A stretch of DNA of 24,365 bases, from positions 1-24,365 of the forward strand of contig DATLRW010000032.1 of NCBI GenBank assembly GCA_035534495.1, written 5' to 3'. The notes under the pieces are model-generated. The model did not search any database, was not told where the DNA came from, and saw nothing but the letters and a program-made list of their open reading frames with translations. A program made the position numbers and the translations under genes. The DNA is from JAKASX01 sp035534495 (lineage in GTDB: Bacteria; Acidobacteriota; Terriglobia; Acidiferrales; UBA7541). Each line of letters opens with the position of its first letter. Position 1 is the first letter of the stretch. Positions 15,623 through 24,240 of the stretch are shown here, in pieces.

Positions 15623-16270
15623 ATGCCCGCCGCGCCCCGCCAACGAAAAGCCCCGCCGCGCCTGGAAACGGCCGGCCGCATTCTCGCCGCCGCCGAAGAG
15701 AGTTTCGCGGCCCACGGCCTGGCCGGCGCCCGCACCGAACGCATCGCCGCCCACGCGGGAGTGAACAAGGCGATGCTCTATTACTATTTCGGAAGCAAAC
15801 AGAACCTCTATCGCGCCGTCCTCCGCCACCTGCTCGACCAGCTCGGCCACATGGCCGCTCCCGGCCAGCCCGCGCCGGCTTCCCCGCGCGAGCGCCTGGT
15901 CGCTTTCGTCGAAGGGTATTTCGATTTTCTGGCTTCCCACCCCAACTATCTGCGCCTGATTCAACGCGAGGTCATGGAATCCAAGGGGGAAATCGATTGG
16001 ATCATGCGAGAATATTACCGTCCCCTTCTGGACCGTTTGATCGGCCTGATTGAATCCGGCATCCGGCGAGGCGAGTTGCGTCGCGTCGATCCGCAGCAGG
16101 CCGCCTTCAGCATCATGGGCACGACCGCCTCCTATTTCGCCGCCGCCACGATCTGGAGCCGCTACTTCGGCCGCCCGCTGCTCGGTCCGGCCGCCCTCGA
16201 AACCCGCCGCGAAGCGCTGCTCGATTTCGTCGGCTACGGTCTGTTCCGGCCCGCCCGGAGGCCGTCGTGA
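15623..16270 (+). CDS. TetR-family transcriptional repressor
   Basis: A 215-residue regulator. The N-terminal helix-turn-helix is clear: ILAAAEESFAAHG, then TERIAAHAGVNKAMLYYYF with GSKQNLYRAV at about residues 22-70. The C-terminal ligand-binding half is alpha-helical and differs between family members, so the effector cannot be read. It heads the HlyD/ATPase/permease operon, and its stop overlaps the HlyD start by GTGA. This arrangement resembles the E. coli CecR (YbiH)-YbhGFSR export operon, and by analogy it probably represses that operon until a toxic small molecule binds. An operator-like palindrome lies just upstream. Confidence 0.9.
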   Translation: MPAAPRQRKAPPRLETAGRILAAAEESFAAHGLAGARTERIAAHAGVNKAMLYYYFGSKQNLYRAVLRHLLDQLGHMAAPGQPAPASPRERLVAFVEGYFDFLASHPNYLRLIQREVMESKGEIDWIMREYYRPLLDRLIGLIESGIRRGELRRVDPQQAAFSIMGTTASYFAAATIWSRYFGRPLLGPAALETRREALLDFVGYGLFRPARRPS

Positions 16271-17358
16271 CCGGGCGCCGGTTCCTGGTCGTTCTCGGGC
16301 TGGTTTTCGCCATCGCCCTGGGCGTCTATTTCGCCACCACGCCGCGTGGAAACGAGATTCAACTGATCGGCACCGTCGACGGCAACCAGGTCGTCGTCAG
16401 TCCCCAGATTACCGGCCGCATGACCCATCTGTTCGTCGACGAAGGTTCTCAGGTGAAAAAGGGAGAGCTGATCGCCGAACTCGATCCGACCGAGCTGCAA
16501 GCCGAGCTCGCTTCGCAGACCGCCAATATCAACACCTTCGAAGCGAATCTCGCCGTCTCCCAGCACACCTTGTCCCTAACGAACAGCCAAACCACCGCCC
16601 AGATCGATCAGGCCGGTGCCAACGTCAGATCCGCGCAGGCGCAACTGAAGCAAGCGCAAGCCAACCTTTGGCGCGACCAGCAGAATTACCGGCGCATGGT
16701 CATGCTGTTTCAAGGCGGCATCGAGACGGCGCAGAATCGCGACAACTCGCTCGCCACCGTCCAGGCCGACGAGGCCACGGTGAACGCCGCTGAGGATCAG
16801 GTGAAGGCGCAGTCAGCCGCCCTGACCCTGGCGCGCGCGAACCGGAAGCAACTCGACGTGATCGAGAGCCAGACCGCCGCCACGCGCGCCCAGATCGCGC
16901 AGGCGAAAGCCATGCGCGACGCGACCGCCGCGCAACTCGGCTACACCCGCATCGATTCGCCGCTGGACGGAACCGTCTCCGTGCGCGTGGCCTTGCAGGG
17001 CGAGGTGGTCGCCCAGGGCTCGCCGATCGTCGTCATCGTCGACGCCGATCATCTCTGGGTTCGCGCCGAAGTCGAGGAAACCTATATCGATTCGATCCAT
17101 TTCGGGCAAAAACTCGAAGTGGTTTTCCCGTCCGGCGACCGTGTGGAAGGAACCGTGTTCTTCAAGGACGTCGAGGGGGGGTTCGCCACCCAGCGCGACG
17201 TCAGCCGCACCAAGCGCGACATCAAAACCTTCGCCATCAAGGTCGCCATCCCGAACCCGGGCCATCGCCTGTTCACCGGGATGACCGCGACCGTGCTCCT
17301 GCCGCCGCCCGCCGCCCGGCGCAACTGGTTCGAAAAGCTGCTGAAAGCCATTTCTTGA
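16267..17358 (+). CDS. HlyD-family membrane fusion protein (ABC exporter subunit)
   Basis: A 363-residue periplasmic adaptor. Residues about 6-24 form one N-terminal transmembrane helix. Next is a lipoyl half (GTVDGNQVVVSPQITGRMTHLFVDEGS, interrupted as usual), a long coiled coil at about 75-225 rich in Gln and Ala, the second lipoyl half (TRIDSPLDGTVSVRVA) and a beta-barrel region. Such proteins link inner-membrane pumps to an outer-membrane channel; no TolC-like gene is in the window. It starts at GTG 16267, overlapping the tetR stop. The ATPase gene follows after 7 bases. It should span the periplasm and work with the downstream ABC-2 pump. Confidence 0.92.
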   Translation: MTGRRFLVVLGLVFAIALGVYFATTPRGNEIQLIGTVDGNQVVVSPQITGRMTHLFVDEGSQVKKGELIAELDPTELQAELASQTANINTFEANLAVSQHTLSLTNSQTTAQIDQAGANVRSAQAQLKQAQANLWRDQQNYRRMVMLFQGGIETAQNRDNSLATVQADEATVNAAEDQVKAQSAALTLARANRKQLDVIESQTAATRAQIAQAKAMRDATAAQLGYTRIDSPLDGTVSVRVALQGEVVAQGSPIVVIVDADHLWVRAEVEETYIDSIHFGQKLEVVFPSGDRVEGTVFFKDVEGGFATQRDVSRTKRDIKTFAIKVAIPNPGHRLFTGMTATVLLPPPAARRNWFEKLLKAIS

Positions 17359-17365
17359 GACGCCG

Positions 17366-18346
17366 ATGAACGCAATCGAAGTCGATCACCTGACGAAAAC
17401 ATTCGGCGATTTCGTCGCCGTGGACGCCATCTCGTTTCTCGTCGAGGAAAACGAAATTTTCGGCCTGCTGGGGCCGAACGGGGCGGGCAAAACGACGCTG
17501 ATTCGAGTGCTCACCACACTCACCCCGCCGACTTCGGGCCGCGCCACCGTCGCCGGCTGCGACATCGTTCGCGATCCAAACGGCGTGCGCCAGTCGATGG
17601 GCGTGATTCCCCAGGCGCTCACCTCCGATCCCGAGCTCACGGCCGAGGAAAATCTCTCGATTCACGCCAAACTCTACGGCGTTCCCGGCGCGGTTCGCGC
17701 CAAGCTGATTCCCGAACTGCTCGCCGCCGTCGAACTGGATAAATTCCGCCGCGCCCTGGTGCGCACGTTTTCCGGCGGCATGCGGCGCCGCCTGGAAATC
17801 GCCCGGGGCCTGATGCATTCGCCGAAAATCCTTTTCCTCGACGAACCGACCAGCGGCCTCGATCCCGTCTCCCGGACCAACGTATGGGAAATGATCGAGC
17901 GCCTGCGGCACGAAAAACAGCTCACCATCCTCCTCACCACGCATTACATGGACGAGGCCGACAAGCTCTGCGACCGCATCGCCATCATGGATCACGGGCA
18001 GTTGCGGGCCCTCGATTCCCCCGGCCGGCTCAAGGCCTCGATCCCCGGCAACGACATCGTCGAGGCGGAATTCGACAACGCGCCCGACGACTGGATCGAG
18101 CAGCTGCGCGGCCTCGACGCCGTCGAAGATGCGCAGGCGCGCGACGCCGCGGTTCGCCTCTCTTCGCTCAACGGCCCGCGCACGATCGCCGCTCTGATGG
18201 ACCTGGTCCGGTCGCGCAACGTGGTGATCCGCCGCGTCAGCGTGCAGAGCACCACCCTCGACGACGTGTTTCTCCATTACACCGGCCGCGGGCTGCGCGA
18301 CGAACTCGGGGAGGGCCGCTACGACATCGGCCATCTCTACCGCTGA
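17366..18346 (+). CDS. ABC transporter ATP-binding protein, drug-exporter type (DrrA-like)
   Basis: A 326-residue ATPase. The nucleotide-binding domain shows Walker A GPNGAGKTT near residue 36, the signature FSGGMRRR, Walker B ILFLDEPTSGLD and the H-loop TTHYMDEA. The last roughly 90 residues form the C-terminal domain seen in DrrA-type exporters, with TLDDVFLHYTGRGLRDE near the end. It energises the ABC-2 permease encoded 18 bases later. Only one ATPase and one permease are present, so each probably works as a homodimer. Drug or lipid export is likely, but the substrate is not known. Confidence 0.94.
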   Translation: MNAIEVDHLTKTFGDFVAVDAISFLVEENEIFGLLGPNGAGKTTLIRVLTTLTPPTSGRATVAGCDIVRDPNGVRQSMGVIPQALTSDPELTAEENLSIHAKLYGVPGAVRAKLIPELLAAVELDKFRRALVRTFSGGMRRRLEIARGLMHSPKILFLDEPTSGLDPVSRTNVWEMIERLRHEKQLTILLTTHYMDEADKLCDRIAIMDHGQLRALDSPGRLKASIPGNDIVEAEFDNAPDDWIEQLRGLDAVEDAQARDAAVRLSSLNGPRTIAALMDLVRSRNVVIRRVSVQSTTLDDVFLHYTGRGLRDELGEGRYDIGHLYR

Positions 18347-18364
18347 GGCGCGGAGAATGCGTTC

Positions 18365-19483
18365 ATGAAGCTCTATCGCATATCGGCACTGGTCGAACGG
18401 GACATGCGGAAATTCTTCCGCAGTCCGACGCTCATGATGGTCTCGATGATTTTCCCGCTCGTGCAGCTGATCGTCCTCGGCTACGCCTTCGGCGGGAAGA
18501 TCAAGGGCGTCGACGTCGCCATGGTCAACAACGACCACGGTCCCGCGTCGATCGTCGTCCGGCAGATGCTCAACGCCGTCGCCACCGGCCCGGGCGACAT
18601 GCGCATCATCGACTATCCGAACGTGCCCCTGGCCGTTCACGCCCTCCGCGACGGCATCGTGCGCGGCGTCGTCCTGATCCCGATCAACTACTCCCGGCGC
18701 GTCGAGCATCAGGACAACCCGCGGCTGGTCTTCATTGAGGACAATACCGACCAGTTCCTCTCCAACACCCTCGAAGCGAGCATGCAGGGAATCGTGCAGC
18801 AGCTCGCGAGCCCCGTCATCGCGCCCCGCCTGCCGCCACAAGTCAGTCTGGACGTCGTCGAAATCTATCCCTACATCCAGTACATCAAGTATTTGCTTCC
18901 CGGCGCGATTGCCATGTCCATCTTCATCGTCGCGATGATCGGCGGCGGGATCACCTATATCGACGACAAGTCGCGCGGCCTGCACGAAGGCTATCTGGTC
19001 ACGCCCATCGAAGGCATCGAGCTGGTTTTCGGATTGAACCTGGCGGGGACGATCAAGGGCCTGATGGCCGGCATGGTGATTACGCTGGTGGGCAGCCTGA
19101 TTGCCGGCGTGAGCGGGCTTGCGAATCCGGTCAAACTTTTCTACCTCATGGTGGTTTGCGCCGCCACGGCGCTCGCCATGATCTCGTTCATGTTCGTCAC
19201 CATGGTCCGCGTCGACGATCCGATGGTCCCGCGCGCCATTTTCGGCGTGCTCAATACCCTGCTCTTCTTTCCGTCCGGGGCGATCTATCCCATTCAGGGC
19301 TTCCCCAAATGGATGCAAGCCATCGCGGTGATCGATCCCTTCTATTACTCGGTTCACGCGTTCCGTAATCTGCTGCTCAAAAACGTCGGCTTTGCCGGTT
19401 TTTACCAGGACCTTCTGGTTCTCATGGGCATGTCGGTCCTGTTCCTCGTGATGGGCACTTTGCTGTTCAGGCGTCAGTTCTGA
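18365..19483 (+). CDS. ABC-2 type transporter permease
   Basis: A 372-residue inner-membrane permease of the ABC-2 family. The first membrane helix lies at about 25-45. A large outward-facing domain (about 50-175) contains VDVAMVNNDHG and LVFIEDNTDQFLSN. Roughly five more helices follow from about 178 to the end. The segment ARGL-like turn (SRGLHEGYLVTPI) between helices two and three is the usual coupling region facing the ATPase. The architecture equals YbhS/YbhR, but only one permease is present where the E. coli operon has two. GGAG lies upstream of the ATG. Confidence 0.92.
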   Translation: MKLYRISALVERDMRKFFRSPTLMMVSMIFPLVQLIVLGYAFGGKIKGVDVAMVNNDHGPASIVVRQMLNAVATGPGDMRIIDYPNVPLAVHALRDGIVRGVVLIPINYSRRVEHQDNPRLVFIEDNTDQFLSNTLEASMQGIVQQLASPVIAPRLPPQVSLDVVEIYPYIQYIKYLLPGAIAMSIFIVAMIGGGITYIDDKSRGLHEGYLVTPIEGIELVFGLNLAGTIKGLMAGMVITLVGSLIAGVSGLANPVKLFYLMVVCAATALAMISFMFVTMVRVDDPMVPRAIFGVLNTLLFFPSGAIYPIQGFPKWMQAIAVIDPFYYSVHAFRNLLLKNVGFAGFYQDLLVLMGMSVLFLVMGTLLFRRQF

Positions 19484-19487
19484 CGCC
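19470..19487 (+). terminator. Short hairpin over the ABC permease stop codon
   Basis: GGCGTCA and TGACGCC pair perfectly around the loop GTTC, and the stop codon TGA is in the right arm. No T-run follows, so it may be an mRNA-stabilising or Rho-assisted end in the 177-base convergent gap (19484-19660), where I see nothing else. Confidence 0.35.
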
Positions 19488-19660
19488 GCTCCCCTACAGG
19501 CTTCCCTGAACGGCCCTGCAAAGGCGAGGCAAAAAGGGGATCGAGCCTCAAAAGAACCGCGTGGAAACAGATTCCCCGGCTACGGGCGGGCGGAGGGCGT
19601 TGCTGCTTCGTTCGGAATGGCCAGCGCGTAAATAACGGCTGCGGCGGGACGATCAGACGA

Positions 19661-20320
19661 TCAGCGGCGGGTCGGCGTTCCCACCCCGTTCGCCTCTTCC
19701 TGGCCGGCGCAGCCGGCGAGCAGGCGCAAACCTTCTTTCATATCGAACGCCAGATCGGCCACGCGTCCCAGACGCCGGGCGATCTCGCGCGGCAGGCGAG
19801 AGCGCTCGGCCATGACAATCTCCAGGTTGTCGAGTATCGCGCCGATTGTTCGCAGGGCTTGCATGGGGAACCCGTCAGGATCCCCGTCTTGGCCTGCGGC
19901 GCCATGGATGGCCGCCTGCCCGCAGGATCGTACTTGCAGTTCGACTTCGCGATCCCAACGCAGGGTGCGTTCCACCAGTGCGGCGGCCAAAGGAATGAAA
20001 TAATCGCCGCGGGAAACGAAATTGGCTTTACCTTCCGCCACTACCGAGGCGAGTTGTGCCTGCCGCCGGGGAAGAGCGACCACAATCAGAGGCGCATACC
20101 AGGAGAACTCCTCCAGAACCGCCGGCAACGATTCCTCGCGCAGAAACAGATCGTCAATCAGAATCGTGAACGGCAAACTGTCGCGCTCGCCGAGTCTCTG
20201 GCGAGCCTGTTCGGCGCTTTCGACGGCCCATAGCTGCCCTCCACCGCTACGCATCAGCAGGCGGGTGAGCACCCGTATGAGTTCGGTATCGCGCGAAACG
20301 GCTAGCAGCCATCCAGCCAT
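19661..20320 (-). CDS. Receiver-like regulatory protein with helical C-terminal part
   Basis: A 219-residue protein. Residues about 1-120 have the receiver (CheY) layout: WLLAVSRDTELIRVL at the start, FTILIDDLFL with a candidate phospho-Asp, LIVVALPR and then FVSRGDYF, where the usual Lys is Arg. The C-terminal roughly 75 residues are helical and I do not recognise them; no DNA-binding domain is visible. The ATG at 20320 has GGGGAAG just upstream, and an in-frame extension to 20347 runs into the kinase gene. It starts 10 bases after the hybrid kinase stop, so the two are almost certainly one signalling unit. Confidence 0.65.
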   Translation of the reverse strand: MAGWLLAVSRDTELIRVLTRLLMRSGGGQLWAVESAEQARQRLGERDSLPFTILIDDLFLREESLPAVLEEFSWYAPLIVVALPRRQAQLASVVAEGKANFVSRGDYFIPLAAALVERTLRWDREVELQVRSCGQAAIHGAAGQDGDPDGFPMQALRTIGAILDNLEIVMAERSRLPREIARRLGRVADLAFDMKEGLRLLAGCAGQEEANGVGTPTRR

Positions 20321-20330
20321 CGATCTTCCC

Positions 20331-21920
20331 CTAGGTCGCCTGGACAATTGACTGCGCCAGGCCCGCCTGGGCGTCGGCCTGTTTGGCCAGCAGCTTTGCC
20401 ACTACCTCTTTCAGTTCGGACAGCAGGAACGGTTTCGCGAGACAAGCCAATTCACTTTCCGGCAGGATTTCCGACGAGTCGCCGGGCGTAGGACCGGAAC
20501 CCCTGGGATCCGAACCAATAATCAAGAGGCACTGGCGGCGCAGGCTGCCCGCCTCACCGAGCGCACGGCAAAGTTCAGGTACGTTCCGGCCGTGCATCTT
20601 CCCGTCACAGATGACCAGATCGTATTCCTCTTGCCTCACCCGCTCGAGCGCATGATTTCCATCGTTGGCCAGTTCCACCCGGTGGCCAATCCCCGTCAGG
20701 GCATCCACGATCACACGGCCCACGCCTGGCTCGGATTCAACAACCAGGATTCGGCACCCGTTGGCTGGCAAGCCGGTCTGGTTCGTCTTGTTTTGCGGAA
20801 GTTCGCACTCAACCTGCGCGAGGGGAAGCAGGACCGTGAACGTCGTTCCCTCCTGGCTCGTGCTGGTTAACCGGATTTCAGCCCCATGTTGACGCAAAAT
20901 TCCGCTGACGATCGACAGGCCCAGACCCGTTCCCACGCCGACCGGCTTGGTCGTGAAGAATGGCTCGAAAATTCGCGCATCGAGATCGGAAGGGATGCCG
21001 GGCCCGTTGTCCTCGATATCCAGGAAAACGTGATCGGCGTTGCGGCGGGTGCGAAGCACGATGTGCCCCGCCCGCCCGGCCTCCGAGATCGCCTGCCGGC
21101 TGTTCACCAGGAGATTCAAAACCACCTGTTGCAATTGAACGGGATTGGCCAGCGTATCGGGCAACTGCGGATCGAGCTCGGCTTCCACCCGGATGCCGGC
21201 CCGCTGCATGTCATAGGCGCACAGACGCAACGTCTGGTCGATCACCTCGTTCAAATTCACCGGGGATCGCTCGAGTTTCGCATCGCGCGCCAGCATCAGG
21301 AGATTGCGCACGATGCGCGCGGCGCGCTCGGCCTCCTGACAAATCCGATTCATGTCCGCCAGCGATTTCGCATCGAGGGGGCGCTCCAGCAGCAGGTGCC
21401 CGTAGCCCATGATCGCGGTGAGTGGATTGTTCAGTTCATGCGTGATGCCGACCACCATCTGGCCGAGGGCCGCCAGTTTGTCGGTTTGCAGCAGTCGCGC
21501 GGGGAGTTCGCGTTGAGAGGTGTAATCCCGGTACCGTTCCACCCATCCGGTCACTTCGCCGGATTCATCCACGACGGGACGCGCGGTCCGTTCCACGACC
21601 CGTTCGCCATCGCTCCATTCAAGCTGCTCGCGGCCGGCTCCATTTCGCGGCTGCCAGAGAAGCCATGGCGGACAAAGCACCTGATGACCGATGGCCAGGC
21701 GCCGCACCAGCATCCGTGAAAAACCGGCGAAATCGCGCAGACTATCCTGCTCGCCATTGCTCAATTGGAGCAGTGGCCCCAGTCGCTCGCTGATCAGCCG
21801 AATCCGCCCAACCTTGTCATACAAGACAAAGGCATTTTCCGCGATTTCCAGAATGGCTTTGAGTTCAAACCCCGGCGACTTTCGACCCGTGCTTGCACCC
21901 TTCCCGTTTGCAGACTTCAC
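20331..21920 (-). CDS. Soluble hybrid sensor histidine kinase (PAS-HisKA-HATPase-receiver)
   Basis: A 529-residue signalling protein. An N-terminal PAS-like sensor (about 20-135) is followed by a HisKA domain with phospho-His161 in GITHELNNPLTAIMGY. The ATPase domain has N-box LLVNSRQA, G1 box DNGPGIP and GTGLGLSIV. A C-terminal receiver has Asp439 in VICDGKM and Lys496 in CLAKPF. No transmembrane segment or signal peptide is present, so it senses in the cytosol. It starts at GTG 21920, with only a weak GGGG nearby. The receiver-like gene follows after 10 bases and a membrane microprotein precedes it. With no DNA-binding output in the pair, the response is unknown. Confidence 0.92.
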   Translation of the reverse strand: MKSANGKGASTGRKSPGFELKAILEIAENAFVLYDKVGRIRLISERLGPLLQLSNGEQDSLRDFAGFSRMLVRRLAIGHQVLCPPWLLWQPRNGAGREQLEWSDGERVVERTARPVVDESGEVTGWVERYRDYTSQRELPARLLQTDKLAALGQMVVGITHELNNPLTAIMGYGHLLLERPLDAKSLADMNRICQEAERAARIVRNLLMLARDAKLERSPVNLNEVIDQTLRLCAYDMQRAGIRVEAELDPQLPDTLANPVQLQQVVLNLLVNSRQAISEAGRAGHIVLRTRRNADHVFLDIEDNGPGIPSDLDARIFEPFFTTKPVGVGTGLGLSIVSGILRQHGAEIRLTSTSQEGTTFTVLLPLAQVECELPQNKTNQTGLPANGCRILVVESEPGVGRVIVDALTGIGHRVELANDGNHALERVRQEEYDLVICDGKMHGRNVPELCRALGEAGSLRRQCLLIIGSDPRGSGPTPGDSSEILPESELACLAKPFLLSELKEVVAKLLAKQADAQAGLAQSIVQAT

Positions 21921-21965
21921 CGTTTTGCCCCGAGTACCTCAAGGCTGCGGCGACCTGATCCGGAC

Positions 21966-22097
21966 CTAGATGATTCCGTACAAAATCAGGTAGCCCACAA
22001 ACAGAGCCGCACTGAACGCTATGGAAATCTCCAGCGCGATCTGCATGCCCCGGCTGAGCCGAATGTACCGTACACTTCTCGGATAGCTATAGTTCAT
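21966..22097 (-). CDS. Small single-pass membrane protein (43 residues), unknown function
   Basis: A short gene upstream of the hybrid kinase on the same strand. The product starts MNYSYPRSVRYIRLSRGMQ, with five Arg residues, followed by a single hydrophobic helix at about residues 19-43 (ISIAFSAALFVGYLILYGII) that ends at the C-terminus. The positive start and hydrophobic end suggest an N-in topology. The ATG at 22097 has GGAG 6 bases upstream, and its stop is 45 bases before the kinase start. I do not recognise a family. Reasons to believe it: the ribosome site, the clear membrane helix and the operon position. It could anchor or tune the soluble kinase. Confidence 0.6.
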   Translation of the reverse strand: MNYSYPRSVRYIRLSRGMQIALEISIAFSAALFVGYLILYGII

Positions 22098-22307
22098 GGC
22101 TCACTCCATCGCCCTAGGCTTATGCACCGGACATTCCAATCCCCAACTGTGTTAACTTGCTGGAAGAAAAGAAGATAGGGATTATCTGGCGAGGGAATTT
22201 TCCATGTTGATGTTTCAAGGCGGAATAAGCTGTTTCAAAAGAGAATTACGGACCCGCTGCCAGAGGGATGGCAGGGTGTGCGGCAGAATCGTTTCGACGA
22301 TCTTTAG
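22098..22307. other. Intergenic region upstream of the kinase operon
   Basis: This 210-base gap is richer in AT than its surroundings. It holds a weak hairpin at 22257-22274 (CTGCCA/TGGCAG) after fabV, which may end that transcript. On the minus strand TGG-N12-GCA near 22125 has the GG-N10-GC spacing of a sigma54 promoter but otherwise a poor match. I see no further gene. Confidence 0.4.
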
Positions 22308-23516
22308 CTATTCTGATTCGCTGATCATCAGCTCGGTTTCCACCGGCAACTCATAATCGACCCCGGGGACCTCGAATCCGAAAAGGTTCCGGAACTGACG
22401 CTGGAAAGCGTCGAAATCGGTCTGCGTCCTCAGATTCGCGGTATCGATCTCCGGCCAGCGCGACCGGATTTCTTCCTGCACGTCGAGGCGCATCTCCCTG
22501 TCGTCCAGGCGAATTCGCCCCTGTTCATCGACCGCCGGCGTTTTCCCGTCGGCGAGAAAATCGCGGAACAATCTCTCCATCTGTTCGATGGTTCCTTCCT
22601 GAATCTTTTTCTCCGCCGAGATTCGCATCAGCAGGCTCAGGTACAACGGCACAACGGGAATGGCGGCCGCCGCCTGCGTGACCACGGCTTGATTGACGGC
22701 AATCCAGGCGCGCCCTCCCATACGGGTGCGAAGCAGGTCGTCCAGGCGGTGAGCGGTTTGTTCCAAATGCTGTTTCGCGCGGCCGATCGTGCCGTCCCGA
22801 TAGATCGGCCAGGTGAGCTCAGGCCCGATGTAGGAATAGGCCAGCGTGCGCGCTCCCTCGGCCAAAAGGCCCTCGTTCAAGAGCGCCTCAATCCACCACT
22901 GCCAATCCTCGCCGCCCATTACGGCAACGGTATCGGCAATCTCCCTCTCATCGGCGGGCTGGATCGTCACTTCGGTCACATGTCCGTCGTCGAGGTTGAT
23001 GGCCTTGTTCGTGTATGGCTTGCCGATGGGCTTGAGCGTCGAGTTATGCGCCTGGCCGGTGCGCGGATGAACCCGGCGCGGGGCCGCCAGGCTATAGATC
23101 ACCAAATCCACGGGGCCGACCCCGGCGCGAATCCGCGCGATGGCCTCGCTCTTGGCCTGGTCGGAAAATGCGTCGAGATTCAGGCTGTGAGCCTGGATGC
23201 CTTCCTGGCAGGCGAACTCGTGAAACGCGGCCGTATTGTAGTAGCCGGCCGTCGCCGTGCGTTTTCCCTCCGGCGGCCTCTCCAGCGCGACGCCAAGCGT
23301 CCACGCCCCCATTCCCCAGGCCGCGCAAATTCGCGATGCCAACCCGTAACCGGCCGAGCTGCCGATCACCAGCGCATTCCGGATACCGGATGCGGGCTTG
23401 GGAAAGGCCTGGCGAACCGAAGCGATCTGCTGCTCGACCATTCGCCGGCAACCTTCCGGATGGGCGTTCACGCAAATGAACCCTCGAGAACGCAGACCGA
23501 CAACCTGTTTGGGCAT
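22308..23516 (-). CDS. fabV: Trans-2-enoyl-CoA/ACP reductase, FabV type
   Basis: A 402-residue NADH-dependent enoyl reductase of the FabV family, which does the last reduction step of fatty-acid elongation and is usually insensitive to triclosan. The Rossmann-fold loop VIGSSAGYGLASR is at about 50-62. The FabV-specific active-site pair Tyr-x8-Lys is present as Tyr239 and Lys248 in YRDGTIGRAK. Other conserved parts are MGGEDWQWWIEAL and NQAVVTQAAAAIPVVPLY. The ATG at 23516 gives the family's normal length; AAGGGG is about 8 bases upstream. An in-frame start at 23582 would add 22 residues in a non-conserved region. No FabI is visible here. It appears to be transcribed on its own. Confidence 0.95.
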   Translation of the reverse strand: MPKQVVGLRSRGFICVNAHPEGCRRMVEQQIASVRQAFPKPASGIRNALVIGSSAGYGLASRICAAWGMGAWTLGVALERPPEGKRTATAGYYNTAAFHEFACQEGIQAHSLNLDAFSDQAKSEAIARIRAGVGPVDLVIYSLAAPRRVHPRTGQAHNSTLKPIGKPYTNKAINLDDGHVTEVTIQPADEREIADTVAVMGGEDWQWWIEALLNEGLLAEGARTLAYSYIGPELTWPIYRDGTIGRAKQHLEQTAHRLDDLLRTRMGGRAWIAVNQAVVTQAAAAIPVVPLYLSLLMRISAEKKIQEGTIEQMERLFRDFLADGKTPAVDEQGRIRLDDREMRLDVQEEIRSRWPEIDTANLRTQTDFDAFQRQFRNLFGFEVPGVDYELPVETELMISESE

Positions 23517-23597
23517 CCGTTCAACCCCTTTTGTGCTTGCTCGGGTGCGCCCCCGACAGCGACTATTCCACGGGAAATACAATAACCCCTTCGGGTG

Positions 23598-23628
23598 GTC
23601 ATCCCAAGCGGAGGGAGGAATCTATTTC
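23598..23628. repeat. Possible dispersed intergenic repeat
   Basis: The sequence GTCATCCCAAGCGGAGGGAGGAATCT is of a type (GTCAT-CC-AGCG-AG-GAGGAATCT) that I recall as a common dispersed motif between genes in several environmental bacteria. It lies in the 250-base fabV/tsaE gap (23517-23766), where I see no gene. Only one copy is in this window, so the call rests on memory of the motif. Confidence 0.35.
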
Positions 23629-23766
23629 AATCGCTCGGAGCGAAACAGCGTATTCCTTACGCCGGATGCGCCGGTCTAAATGCCCAACCCCGTCGCCCCC
23701 CGGCCGGACGCTCTTCGGAGGCTTCGCCGTGCTGTGCCCGACCGGCATCGCTCGACCGGGCGTCGC

Positions 23767-24240
23767 TCAACCGTTCAGCCGCGCGGCGGGCTCGCGGCCG
23801 GCCGGCGCTCCCGCCAGATCTTCCACACGAATCCGGCGTTTATCCTCTCCGGCGTGCTCCAGGTGAATGCGAACCACCGGCCAGTCGGTGGGGATAACGA
23901 ATTTCTCGGCCCATTCCACCACGATGATCGACGGGCGGTCGAACACATCCTCCAGCCCGAGCGTTTCCAGATCGCGGACGCTCGAAATCCGGTACAGATC
24001 GACGTGATAAACGGTCAAATGATTATGGAACACGTGGACCAGCGTGAAGGTGGGGCTGGTTACATCCTCTTCCCGCGCCGCGCCGAGCCCGCTGATGATT
24101 CCCTTGGCGAGTGTCGTCTTCCCCGCGCCCAATTCCCCGGTCATGAAGATGAGGGCCGGCGCGCTCAGGTGCGCCGCAATCTCGCGGCCGATCGAAATGC
24201 TCTCCTCCGCCGACGATGTCACCCACTCCCGCTCATTCAT
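23767..24240 (-). CDS. tsaE: tRNA t6A modification ATPase TsaE
   Basis: A 157-residue P-loop protein of the TsaE (YjeE) family. It works with TsaB and TsaD to place threonylcarbamoyl on adenosine 37 of ANN-decoding tRNAs. Walker A GELGAGKTT is at 35-43, followed by the family marks SPTFTLVH, HVDLYR and VVEWAEK. The last roughly 25 residues are a positively charged tail typical in length. The ATG at 24240 is right for the family, and upstream in-frame codons merely overlap the preceding gene in another frame. The start overlaps the nnr stop by 8 nt (ATGAATGA), the common nnr-tsaE pairing. TsaB and TsaD are not in view. Confidence 0.95.
   Translation of the reverse strand: MNEREWVTSSAEESISIGREIAAHLSAPALIFMTGELGAGKTTLAKGIISGLGAAREEDVTSPTFTLVHVFHNHLTVYHVDLYRISSVRDLETLGLEDVFDRPSIIVVEWAEKFVIPTDWPVVRIHLEHAGEDKRRIRVEDLAGAPAGREPAARLNG

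Noticed and set aside
17273..19357. A 694-codon open frame on the minus strand, opposite the ABC exporter genes
   Set aside because: It is antisense to the clear ATPase and permease genes. Its His/Asp/Gly-rich product has no domain pattern and is a by-product of high-GC codon use.
22110..22130. A sigma54-like GG-N10-GC promoter upstream of the membrane microprotein
   Set aside because: Only the spacing and a few bases match; the rest of the -24/-12 consensus is poor and no activator site is evident.
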